Under the pieces are notes generated by a model, which saw nothing but the letters and a program-made list of their open reading frames with translations, did no database searches and was not told the DNA's origin. Positions 1-8,500 of a DNA stretch of 18,924 bases are shown here, piece after piece (the first letter of the stretch is position 1; every line of letters begins with the position of its first letter). Position numbers and translations under genes: made by a program. Source of the stretch: an uncultured Bacteroidales bacterium (GTDB lineage Bacteria > Bacteroidota > Bacteroidia > Bacteroidales > F082); contig CALBNP010000166.1 of the NCBI GenBank assembly GCA_937896505.1, positions 1 to 18,924 on the forward strand. Reading direction: 5' to 3'.

Positions 1-28
1 GTGAATGTAAACATTTAAAAGAAAACTC

Positions 29-847
29 ATGACACAAGTAACATTTGAAGAATTACTGGATGCCGGTTGTCATTTCGGCCATCTGAAGAGAAAATGGAAT
101 CCGAACATGGCTCCTTACATTTTCATGGAGCGCAATGGTATCCACATCATAGACCTTTATAAGACTCAAGCCAAGGTTGACGAAGCTGCTGCAGCTCTCT
201 GCCAACTGGCTAAATCTGGCAAGCGCGTTCTTTTCGTCGCTACCAAGAAACAAGCTAAGGACGTTGTCGCCGAACTGGCTCAGAAAGTCAATATGCCTTA
301 CGTGACCGAACGTTGGCCTGGAGGTATGCTCACCAACTTCGCCACCATCCGCAAGGCCGTGAAGAAGATGACCAGCCTCGACAAGATGATGCAAAGCGAC
401 GCTTACAAGAGCCTCTCGAAGCGCGAAAAGCTCCAAATCGAACGCGAACGCGAAAAGCTCGAGAAGAACCTCGGTTCAATCCAAGACCTGAACCGTCTGC
501 CTTCAGCCCTGTTCGTCGTCGATATCATGAAGGAACACATCGCTGTGGCTGAAGCCCACAAGCTCAACATCCCTACCTTCGCTATCGTCGATACCAACAC
601 CAATCCTAACCTCATCGACTTCCCAATCCCAGCTAACGACGACGCTTCAAAGTCAATCGCCCTCATCGTTGGTAAGATGGTCGAAGCCATTGAAGAAGGT
701 ATGAACGAACGCAAGAACAACAAGGATCTCGTTGACGAGCCAGAAGAAGACTTCGACGATGAAAAGGAAGAAGTTGTAGAAGAGGAAAAGGAAGAACGCC
801 GTCCTCGCAACAACCGCCGTCCTCGTAAGCCAGTCGCTAAACAATAA
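29..847 (+). CDS. rpsB: 30S ribosomal protein S2
   Basis: Structural protein of the small ribosomal subunit, 272 residues. The start MTQVTFEELLDAGCHFGHLKRKWNP is the conserved S2 N-terminus (seen), and the body carries the family blocks NGIHIIDLYKT, FVATKKQA, RWPGGMLTNF and FAIVDTNTNP. After about residue 235 there is a low-complexity tail, first acidic (EEDFDDEKEEVVEEE) and then basic (RRPRNNRRPRKP). The E. coli protein, at about 241 residues, lacks this tail, but such extensions are usual in Bacteroidales. The gene is followed after 23 bp by tsf, the standard order, so the two are probably co-transcribed. The 28 bp before the start have no strong Shine-Dalgarno, as is common in this phylum; rpsI would be expected upstream but lies outside the window. 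Confidence 0.99.
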   Translation: MTQVTFEELLDAGCHFGHLKRKWNPNMAPYIFMERNGIHIIDLYKTQAKVDEAAAALCQLAKSGKRVLFVATKKQAKDVVAELAQKVNMPYVTERWPGGMLTNFATIRKAVKKMTSLDKMMQSDAYKSLSKREKLQIEREREKLEKNLGSIQDLNRLPSALFVVDIMKEHIAVAEAHKLNIPTFAIVDTNTNPNLIDFPIPANDDASKSIALIVGKMVEAIEEGMNERKNNKDLVDEPEEDFDDEKEEVVEEEKEERRPRNNRRPRKPVAKQ

Positions 848-870
848 CCATTAAAAAGACAGATAATACT

Positions 871-1863
871 ATGAATATTACCGCTTCTCAAGTTAACGAA
901 CTGAGACAAATGACAGGTGCCGGCATGATGGATTGCAAGAAGGCCCTCGTCGAAACCGAAGGTGACATCCAAGCCGCTATCGACATCCTCCGCAAGAAGG
1001 GTATCGCCAAGGCTGCCAAGCGTGCCGACCGCACTGCTGCTGAAGGTTGCGTTTTGTCGAAGTGCAGCGAAGACCACACCTATGGTGCTGTCATCATGCT
1101 GAACTGCGAAACCGACTTCGTCGCTCAAAATGCCGACTTCGTCGCTTTCACTCGCGAAATGCTCGACTTCGCTGTCGCTAACCGCATTAAGAACATTGAT
1201 GACCTCAAGGCTGCCAAGTTGGGTGACGTCACCGTCGAAACCCGCCTGACAGACGAAGGTGCCAAGACCGGTGAAAAGACCGAACTCGGTGCATTCAAAG
1301 TCCTCGAAGGTGCTTACATCGCCAACTACAACCACCCAGGTAACCGCCTCTCCACTGTCGTCGAGATGAACAAGAATTTCGAAGGCATCGAAGAAGTCGC
1401 TCACGAAGTGGCTATGCAAGTGGCTGCCATGAACCCAATGGCTGTCAACGAAGCTGCCATCGCTCAGGAAGTGAAGGATCGCGAACTCCAAGTCGCTGCC
1501 GAAAAGGCAAGAGCTGAACAAATCCAGAAGGAAGTTGAAAAGGCTCTCCGCAAGGCTGGCATCAATCCTAACCATGTTGACAGCGATGACCACATCAGCT
1601 CGAACATCTCCAAGGGTTATCTGACCGAAGAACAAGGCGCTACCGCTCGCGAAATCATCGCTACCGTTCCTGGTACCGTTAAGATTAACGAAATGATGGT
1701 TGAAAATATCGCCAAGGGTCGTCTGAACAAGTTCTTCAAGGAGAACTGCTTGCTCAACCAAGTTTCTCTTATCGCTGATCCTAAGACTGTGGCCGAATAT
1801 GTTGCTGCAGCCGATAAGGAAGCAACCGTGAACCAATTCCTCCGCATTAAATTAGGCGAATAA
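871..1863 (+). CDS. tsf: Translation elongation factor Ts
   Basis: Guanine-nucleotide exchange factor that recycles EF-Tu from the GDP to the GTP form in the cytoplasm; 330 residues, the length usual in Bacteroidales and longer than the E. coli protein (about 283). The N-terminal UBA-like region has the signature LRQMTGAGMMDCKKAL, and the core has the EF-Tu-contacting block NCETDFVAQN (around residues 74-83). The C-terminal part holds a long helical stretch (about 195-235, rich in Glu, Lys and Ala) before the last conserved region ending in FLRIKLGE. It lies 23 bp after rpsB, and an intrinsic terminator begins 30 bp after its stop codon, so rpsB-tsf forms the end of a transcription unit. Codon use is strongly biased (GAA, AAG, GCT, GTC), as expected for a highly expressed gene. 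Confidence 0.99.
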   Translation: MNITASQVNELRQMTGAGMMDCKKALVETEGDIQAAIDILRKKGIAKAAKRADRTAAEGCVLSKCSEDHTYGAVIMLNCETDFVAQNADFVAFTREMLDFAVANRIKNIDDLKAAKLGDVTVETRLTDEGAKTGEKTELGAFKVLEGAYIANYNHPGNRLSTVVEMNKNFEGIEEVAHEVAMQVAAMNPMAVNEAAIAQEVKDRELQVAAEKARAEQIQKEVEKALRKAGINPNHVDSDDHISSNISKGYLTEEQGATAREIIATVPGTVKINEMMVENIAKGRLNKFFKENCLLNQVSLIADPKTVAEYVAAADKEATVNQFLRIKLGE

Positions 1864-1893
1864 AGTAATTGTTTTTCATGATATTTTTTTTGA

Positions 1894-1919
1894 GGGGCGA
1901 CGTGAGTCGCCCCTTTTTT
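1894..1919 (+). terminator. Intrinsic terminator of rpsB-tsf
   Basis: A perfect 8-bp GC-rich stem (GGGGCGAC at 1894-1901 with GTCGCCCC at 1906-1913) closed by a GTGA loop is followed directly by six T residues. GUGA is a GNRA-type tetraloop, which stabilises RNA hairpins. It starts 30 bp after the tsf stop. Confidence 0.93.
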
Positions 1920-1955
1920 GTGCTATCGTGATTCATGTTATATTGTTTGGAACAT

Positions 1956-1989
1956 AAAAAAATGGTGCCCATCAAAGGACACCATTTTT
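1956..1989 (-). terminator. Terminator of the minus-strand T9SS gene (potentially bidirectional)
   Basis: The arms AAAAATGGTG (1958-1967) and CACCATTTTT (1980-1989) pair perfectly; one C/A mismatch and a further CC/GG pair extend the stem to a six-base ATCAAA loop. Read on the minus strand it lies 19 bp past the stop of the gene ending at 2009 and finishes in a run of seven T residues. The A/T-flanked symmetry means it could also act as a back-up stop for tsf transcription. Confidence 0.85.
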
Positions 1990-2008
1990 CGATTTATCAA
2001 CGATTGCC

Positions 2009-3127
2009 TTACTTCACAACACTGATTTGACGCACTTCGCATCCGTTCTCGGTCACAATGCGGAGCAGATAAAGACCTGATTCCATTTGCGAGAAATCGA
2101 TGGCCGTTTCTTCGCCTTCGGCTGAAATCGAATTGACGACTTGTCCCAAAGTGTTCATCACATCGACTTGTTTCATGTTGGCGGCCTCAACCTTCAGCAA
2201 ACCATGGGTTGGGTTTGGAAATACCTTCGCGTTGATGGCATTTTCGGTCACTGATGTCACCGTGGCAACGGTTGAAGCAGGTTCGGTTTCGCCTTGGCTG
2301 GCATAAACGGCAGTCACTTGATAATAATAGGTGCCTTCTTCCACATTGTCAAGATACTCATAGTGAGTCTGGTTTTCGACAGCAGGAACATTTGCGATTA
2401 ACTCATAGTTGCTATCGGTTGTGGAACGATAGAGGTTAAAGCTTTCCAAATCATTGGCTTCGGGATAGGAAACACGGATGTCGTCGATAGCCAAAGCATA
2501 CTGGTTGGTGCAATTGAAATGACGGAATCCGATATAGACTTCCTGACCTGCATATTCGCTGAGGTCAACGGAGTATTCCATCCAAGGTGTCTGGTTCAGT
2601 TTGCTAGGCGTAATGGTCCATTCGGCAACGGTCGTGAAGTCGGCTGCGTTGGTGTTACCTGTTGTGGAAACGGCAACGCCAAAATGTTCGGCATAACTCA
2701 CGGCATCGGCGGCACAAGCCATAAAGCTGACAACCGTCCCGCTCAGAATTTGTATTCTTGGTGTAACGATGTAATTATCAGGGGTATAAGGAATACCGCC
2801 ATAAGTACCATAGCAGTCTTTCGATTCGGAAACCAGGCAAATGTAGCCACTTGAGCATTCCAGACCTTGTACGTGCATCCAGCAGTGATTATCGCCATCT
2901 GCATCAATAAGCGTCCAGTCCTCAATCATGGTTTCCAAATCCCAATAAAGGTCTTCGGGTACCTCTGAAGTTGGTGCTTCCGACTGCCATGAAAGTTTCA
3001 CGCCATTCGGATACTCATAGGATCCACTGAAATCGTATGGAACCATAAATCTTGATTGCGCTTGGGCGCAAGTGCCTGCCAAACCTAAGGCGCAGGCCAA
3101 AAACAGGGATAAAAATCCTTTTTTCAT
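2009..3127 (-). CDS. Secreted adhesin-like protein with T9SS sorting domain
   Basis: 372 residues, predicted to be exported and attached to the surface or released through the type IX secretion system. Seen: a signal peptide (1-24; basic MKK, hydrophobic core, AQAQ cleavage region); a jelly-roll domain of the cleaved-adhesin/MAM type at about 61-220, with WTLIDADGD at its start and the typical closing strand ALAIDDIRV; a fibronectin-III-like segment at about 226-290 (LESFNLYRSTTDS to YYYQVTAVY); and a type A sorting domain at 299-372 with FPNP, a central VDVMNTLGQVV strand and GLYLLRIVT near the end. The adhesin domain resembles the haemagglutinin domains of gingipains, which bind proteins or haem; the ligand here is unknown. 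It is divergent from the GH20 gene and has its own terminator. No catalytic motif was seen. Confidence 0.9.
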   Translation of the reverse strand: MKKGFLSLFLACALGLAGTCAQAQSRFMVPYDFSGSYEYPNGVKLSWQSEAPTSEVPEDLYWDLETMIEDWTLIDADGDNHCWMHVQGLECSSGYICLVSESKDCYGTYGGIPYTPDNYIVTPRIQILSGTVVSFMACAADAVSYAEHFGVAVSTTGNTNAADFTTVAEWTITPSKLNQTPWMEYSVDLSEYAGQEVYIGFRHFNCTNQYALAIDDIRVSYPEANDLESFNLYRSTTDSNYELIANVPAVENQTHYEYLDNVEEGTYYYQVTAVYASQGETEPASTVATVTSVTENAINAKVFPNPTHGLLKVEAANMKQVDVMNTLGQVVNSISAEGEETAIDFSQMESGLYLLRIVTENGCEVRQISVVK

Positions 3128-3280
3128 AATTGCAATTGATTAATTAATTGATTGTTAGATATTAAATGAATTAAATTGACTTGAGATGAATCAGGAGAAT
3201 GGCTTGTCTTGAATTCTTTCTAACCTTGCCGATAATCCATGGCAAATATTGCAAAAAATTCTCAAATCAGCGACAACAAA

Positions 3281-3373
3281 ATGAAGCGGATGAGATTATT
3301 TCAGTACTTTTGTTGTCTGATACTGCTTGTCATGCTTTTGTATGTGACTGAATACGATTTAATTAATCAATAA
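3281..3373 (+). CDS. Possible 30-residue membrane microprotein
   Basis: A short open frame: four basic residues in MKRMRLFQYF, a hydrophobic run CCLILLVMLLYV, then a polar end TEYDLINQ. It stops 7 bp before the GH20 start. The architecture fits a single-span small membrane protein or leader peptide, but a 30-codon frame in an AT-rich gap can arise by chance. The candidate -7 box at 3305-3312 lies inside it; if that is the true promoter, this frame is not translated from that transcript. No homology is recognised. Confidence 0.18.
   Translation: MKRMRLFQYFCCLILLVMLLYVTEYDLINQ
3305..3312 (+). promoter_or_regulatory. Candidate -7 promoter box for the GH20 gene
   Basis: TACTTTTG matches the Bacteroidota sigma-factor -7 consensus TAnnTTTG. 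The 11-mer TACTTTTGTTG is identical to the one before the outer-membrane barrel gene at 11666. No convincing -33 TTTG was found 19-21 bp upstream. It predicts a transcript start near 3319 and a leader of about 60 nt. Confidence 0.35.
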
Positions 3374-3380
3374 TATCTAT

Positions 3381-5513
3381 ATGAAAAGACTATTCCCTTT
3401 ATTTTGCATGGTGGCACTGCTGCTGCCTGCCTGCAATGAGAAGTTGGCCGAAGCCGACTACGATGTCATTCCTGCTCCCAAAGAGGTGATGCTTGGCGAA
3501 GATGATGCTTTCGTGCTTACGCCGAATGTCACGGTGTATTATGAGGCTGGCAACGCCGATTTGCAACGCAATGCCGAGTTCCTTTCCTCTTATGTGAAGG
3601 ACTTGCTCGGCTTTAGTCTTCAAGTGCAAGAACAGAATCAGGATGTTGACAATGGCATTGTGCTTTCGACGAGTCCAGATGCTTTCGATGAAACCGAAGC
3701 TTATCAGATTGACATTACGAAAAGTCAGATTGTGGTGCTGGGTTCGGATGCCGCTGGTGTGTTTTATGGTATCCAGACCCTGCGCAAGAGCTTGCCTATC
3801 GGTGAAACCGGCAAGGTGGCGTTGCCATGCGTTACCATCAAGGATTTTCCTCGCTTCCATTATCGTGGCATGCACCTCGACCCGAGCCGCCATTTCTTCA
3901 CTCTCGACTCGGTGAAACAATATGTGGATATGATGGCCATGCACAACATGAACCGATTCCATTTCCATATCACCGACGACCAAGGCTGGCGTGTCGAAAT
4001 CAAGAAGTATCCTGAACTTTGCGAGGTGGGCGCTTTCCGCGATAACACCGTCATCGGGCACAACAGCAACCTTTACGATACGATTCGCCATGGAGGTTTC
4101 TATACGCAGGACGAATTGCACGACTTGGTGCAATATGCTGCCGACCGATATATCACCATTATCCCTGAAATCGACCTGCCAGGTCACATGCAGGCTGCAT
4201 TGGCTACCTATCCCGATTTGGGCTGCACGGGAGGCCCCTACAAGGTTTGGAACCGTTGGGGTGTCAGCGATGACGTGTTGTGCCCAGGCAACGAGGATGC
4301 CATGGTCTTCCTTGAGGATGTGCTGAACGAGGTGATGGACATCTTCCCGTCAGATATCATCCACATGGGCGGTGACGAATGCCCTAAGGTGCGTTGGAAA
4401 GATTGCCCAAAATGCCAAGCCAAAATCAAGGAATTGGGTATCAAGGCTGACGAGCGCTTCACAGCAGAGAATTATCTGCAAAGCTATGTGATGGACCGTA
4501 TGGAAAAGGTTATCGAAGCCCGAGGCCGTCGCGTCATCGGTTGGGACGAAATATTGGAAGGCAAGGTGGCCGACAATGCCATCGTCATGAGCTGGCGTGG
4601 CATTGAGGGCGGCATTGAGGCAGCTCAAAAAGGTCACGATGTCATCATGGTGCCTACGTCATATTTATACTTTGACTATTATCAAAGTGAAGACATTGCC
4701 AACGAGCCTCTTGGCATTGGCGGCTATGTGCCTGTGGAGCGTGTCTATTCCTTCAATCCTGTGCCTGAAGAGCTGAATGCTGGAGAACAGCAACACATCA
4801 TCGGCGTCCAAGCCAACATTTGGACCGAATATATCGCCACATTCAATCATGTGATGTATATGGCCTTGCCTCGTGCTGCCGCTTTGGCCGAAGTGCAGTG
4901 GTGCAGCCAAGAACAACGCAACTATGATGCTTTCCTGAATCGCATGAACCACATGGCCCAGTTGTATGACTTGTATCACTACAACTACGCCAAGCATATC
5001 TTCCATCCGGAACTGTTGCTTGATACTATCGCACCGACTTTGGCGACGCATAAGCCTATCACGTTGCGCCAAGACCCGCCATCGGAGCAATATGCGGCCC
5101 AGGGCGCTTCCACGCTCAACAATGGCATCTTGGGCAAAGGAGCCTATAATTCCGACCGCTGGCTGGGTTTCAGAGGCTATCCTATTGATGCTGTCATCGA
5201 CCTTGAAAATGCCACAGAAATCAGCCATGTGAATTTCAATGCCAATGTCAACAAGGGCTCGTGGATCTATAATCCTAAGTCGGCAACGGTGATGGTCTCG
5301 GATGACGGCGAGAACTTCCGCAATGTCGCTCATGACGAATATCCTATCTCGACATGGGAAGATAAGGATGGCATCTTCCATTACAGCCTTGATTTCGACC
5401 CTGTCTCGGCTCGTTATGTGGAAGTCGTCATTGAGAGTTTCGACTTGCCAGCCGACCACGAGGCTTACGGCGAGTCGGCCTGGCTCTTCGTCGATGAGAT
5501 TGAGGTAAAATAA
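3381..5513 (+). CDS. GH20 beta-N-acetylhexosaminidase, lipoprotein
   Basis: Exo-acting glycosidase removing terminal beta-linked GlcNAc or GalNAc from glycans by substrate-assisted catalysis (family knowledge). 710 residues. Seen: a lipoprotein signal with lipobox LLPAC and lipidated Cys18; a GH20b-type alpha/beta domain at about 27-150; a TIM barrel at about 155-510 with RGMHLD (Arg162, the substrate-binding Arg position), FHFHITDDQGWR, IIPEIDLPGH and HMGGDECPK, whose Asp332-Glu333 pair matches the polarising Asp and the general acid of GH20. ANIWTEY supplies the conserved active-site tryptophan. Residues about 565-710 form a discoidin/F5-8-type beta-sandwich (SATVMVSDDGENF, WLFVDEIEVK), a likely carbohydrate-binding module. 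It probably sits on the outer-membrane surface or periplasmic face. It is convergent with the C25 gene and shares a bidirectional terminator with it. Confidence 0.97.
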   Translation: MKRLFPLFCMVALLLPACNEKLAEADYDVIPAPKEVMLGEDDAFVLTPNVTVYYEAGNADLQRNAEFLSSYVKDLLGFSLQVQEQNQDVDNGIVLSTSPDAFDETEAYQIDITKSQIVVLGSDAAGVFYGIQTLRKSLPIGETGKVALPCVTIKDFPRFHYRGMHLDPSRHFFTLDSVKQYVDMMAMHNMNRFHFHITDDQGWRVEIKKYPELCEVGAFRDNTVIGHNSNLYDTIRHGGFYTQDELHDLVQYAADRYITIIPEIDLPGHMQAALATYPDLGCTGGPYKVWNRWGVSDDVLCPGNEDAMVFLEDVLNEVMDIFPSDIIHMGGDECPKVRWKDCPKCQAKIKELGIKADERFTAENYLQSYVMDRMEKVIEARGRRVIGWDEILEGKVADNAIVMSWRGIEGGIEAAQKGHDVIMVPTSYLYFDYYQSEDIANEPLGIGGYVPVERVYSFNPVPEELNAGEQQHIIGVQANIWTEYIATFNHVMYMALPRAAALAEVQWCSQEQRNYDAFLNRMNHMAQLYDLYHYNYAKHIFHPELLLDTIAPTLATHKPITLRQDPPSEQYAAQGASTLNNGILGKGAYNSDRWLGFRGYPIDAVIDLENATEISHVNFNANVNKGSWIYNPKSATVMVSDDGENFRNVAHDEYPISTWEDKDGIFHYSLDFDPVSARYVEVVIESFDLPADHEAYGESAWLFVDEIEVK

Positions 5514-5540
5514 AAAAAGAGGCGTGAGCCTCTTTTTTTT
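5512..5540. terminator. Bidirectional intrinsic terminator between convergent GH20 and C25 genes
   Basis: A 12-bp perfect stem, AAAAAAAGAGGC (5512-5523) with GCCTCTTTTTTT (5528-5539), surrounds a GTGA loop. The A-run on the left and T-run on the right give a U-tract on either strand. It overlaps the last bases of the GH20 stop codon and lies 15 bp from the C25 stop, so one hairpin serves both genes. Confidence 0.93.
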
Positions 5541-5555
5541 GTGTTCCAGTCAAAA

Positions 5556-8500
5556 TTACTTGACTGCAATCTTCCGTGTCACCACTTGTCCGTTACTGCA
5601 AATTCTGATGACATGCAGGCCTTTGGACAAGCCGCTGACATCAATTCTCTGTGCGCCTTTTGCGCTTCCGTTGGCGACTTGCTGGCCGGTGCCGTTGTAG
5701 ATGTAATAATCGAATGTAGTGATGCCACCATTGATGTAAATCGCATCGTGGGCAGGATTCGGATAAATGCTGAAATTGCTTTCCGTTTCGCTGACGGCCC
5801 AGTCGAATTCGACCAACACGTTTTCTGGCATGGATTCGCCACCGGAATAGATGGCCGTAACGCTATAGGTATAGGTCATGTCGTCATGAAGTTGATCGGT
5901 GTAATTCGTGGCGGATGTCTCGCCCAAAGTGATTCCGTTGCGGGCAATGCGGTAACGGTAAGCACCTGCAGGAGCCGTCCACGAAAGGGTGACATCGTAG
6001 CCGTTGACCGAGATGTTGAGGTCTGAAACTGGATTGTAAGTCCCATCGTATCCGCAACTTACGTCAAAATTTCCGCCTTGCGCTCCTTTGCTGAGAATGA
6101 CTGTGCCGTCTTCGTAGTGGACGACGTATGAACATTCGCTATCCCAGTTGCCACCGCTTTGCCAAGTGAGCGTGACGTGTGAACCGTGGTGAAGGCGACG
6201 CTCGTAGGTGGCAAAGGCACCTTGCTCGCGCGAGACATACATGTCATCGGCAGGTGTGCCGTCGCTATAGACGACATGCAGCCTTGAATTGTCCCAGCCG
6301 TCGTTCCATTTGTCGGCAAGGTCAAAGATGACGAGGCAAGTGTTTTGCAGCGTGGCCGTGCCTTCGGCTAAAGTGTTGCCATCGGCCGTAAGGCCGAATG
6401 TGAGTGGAATCAATTCTGATTCTGGGCAATTTGATGCAATGGTGACATCGAAGACCGCCGTGCCGATGCCGCTTGGTGCAATGCTACCAACGGCAATGTT
6501 TTCTTCACCGAAAGTGACGTATTGGCTTGTCGATGAAATGCTGATGTTAGCATTTGTGGCGACATAATGGCCTACGTTTTCGAAAGAGGCTGCAATTTGC
6601 AAGGTCTCACCTGGGACAAATTCGCCAGGGCATTGTGCCTCGGCAAATTCCATGACGGCTTTGTTGGCCGTGATATTGACCACGCCTTCCCAAGTTTCAG
6701 AGCCGCAAGTTGCAGTTGCCGTGAGATGGAATCGGGTGCCGTCGGTCACATTTTCGTTGATTCGGTAACGGAAACCGTTCAGTTCTATTGTCGCGTTTTG
6801 TGCCAAGGCGTTGAAACTTGCCGAGCCATTGGTAATGGTGATGTTCGGGTCGTCGCATGTCAATGTGATGGTAGTTGCTCCGTCAGTTGCTGCCGTTCCG
6901 TTGTTTTTGAAGGTGATGGCCAAAGCGTTTTCTGCACCAATGTGGGCATTGCTTGGCGTGTAGCTTTCGATGGTGACGAAAGGACCGTCGATATGGGCGG
7001 CAGGAATCTCTTCAAGATAAGGAACGCGTTGCGGGTGTGTCACGCAAAGGGTGACGTTGCCGCTCGTGGTGACAGGTTCGATGTCGAAGATAAGCGTGCC
7101 GGTTTCGTCAACGAGACCTGTGCCTAAAATGGTGCCTTCTTTTGTGAGTGCAACATACGAACCTGGATCGGCGCTGACTTCGTAGGTGGTGGCTCCAATC
7201 GGGACAATAGCCGCATGGAAGACTTGATTTTCAGCAGGTCTCACGTGATAAGGCATGATGGAACCATCGCCGAGGGTGTGGTAGCATTGCCAGTAATAGA
7301 GTGGGGAGGAATCGGAAGATACGGTATAACCGCTGTTGACGTGTGCGTAAGTGACGGCCAGGTTGCCCAAGAACACCATCGACTGAATAGTGTTGTAGCT
7401 GTCGTCCATCCAAACACCATCATAAACGCCTATGGCGCTTTCGTCTTTGGTGGGCATTCTGTAGAAGACGTTCGTTGCGCCTACGCCAAAGTAATAGTCT
7501 TCGTACCAATAGGTTGAAGGACAGCTTCCTATATAGGCGAAAGCACCTTTCCGTGGAGCGCGGACCATGGCTTCACCGAAGCATGTTCCTGAGATGCCCC
7601 AGTCGGCAGCCAAGCAACAGTTGCCCATGGCAAGGAAATACTTGTCGGTATTCGTCAGGTTGTTGACGTCGCTGACTTCGAAAAGCGGATATTCCCAGTG
7701 GTCATTGGCGCCGTGGGCGGTGTAGTTGACAAAGCCGACGCCAGTGTTCAGGTTGTCGTAGCAGCCAGGATAGTCGTTTAGGCTGTAGTAGTCATAAACA
7801 TTTTCAAAGCCGTGTTCTTCATTGTAATAATAGTTGACGGCATACTGGATGGTAGGTTGTCCAGCCTTTGGATTCCAGGCTTCGTCCCAGCCGGCAATGA
7901 GCAGGACGTTGTCCAAATAGCTTGGGTCGGGCATGGTGAACTGCTCGTATTGCAGACTCTTTTCCAAGAGGTTGTTGAGTTGCTCGACGTTTTCGACTGG
8001 CATACGGCTGTGGAGCATGTCGGGGTAATAGTCGTTGTCGATTGCTTGATAATAAAGGTCTGTTACGCAACTTGTTGCGCTGCCAATGGCACTGGCAGGA
8101 ATCTGGTCCTTGTCGCCGATAATGACGATAAAAGTAGGTGCGGTCTGGTTATATTTCGTTTGAATGAACGACTTGATGGCTGAACTCGATGTGCCGATTT
8201 GGTCGGTGTAGTTCACATCCATATAGAAGCCTTTCTTGATTTTCCAGTCCACCCAATCCTGAATGGCGTTTTCAAACATGCGGTCGGCGATGACCAGCAT
8301 CTTGACAGGTGCCTGCCAAAGGTCGGGGTGCTGTTCGTAAACATCGTCGCGCCAGTTGAACATCTGACGGTAAATCGGCGCGAAATACACGCTTGCCGTC
8401 CGCGCAAATTCCTCGTAGGCAGCCGCTTGGTCGTATTCGCCGTAACTGACTTCAACTTCAATATCGTTGAAAACCTTTAATGAATTGCTGGCAGCATCGT

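Noticed and set aside
403..1836. A 477-codon open frame on the minus strand across rpsB and tsf
   Set aside because: It lies antisense to two certain genes with strong codon bias, spans the rpsB-tsf boundary and has a low-complexity Ser/Phe composition. It is a by-product of GAA/GAC/AAG-rich codons on the other strand.
4665..5459. A 264-codon minus-strand frame inside the GH20 gene
   Set aside because: Fully antisense to the conserved GH20 coding region, with no signal, motif or promoter of its own.
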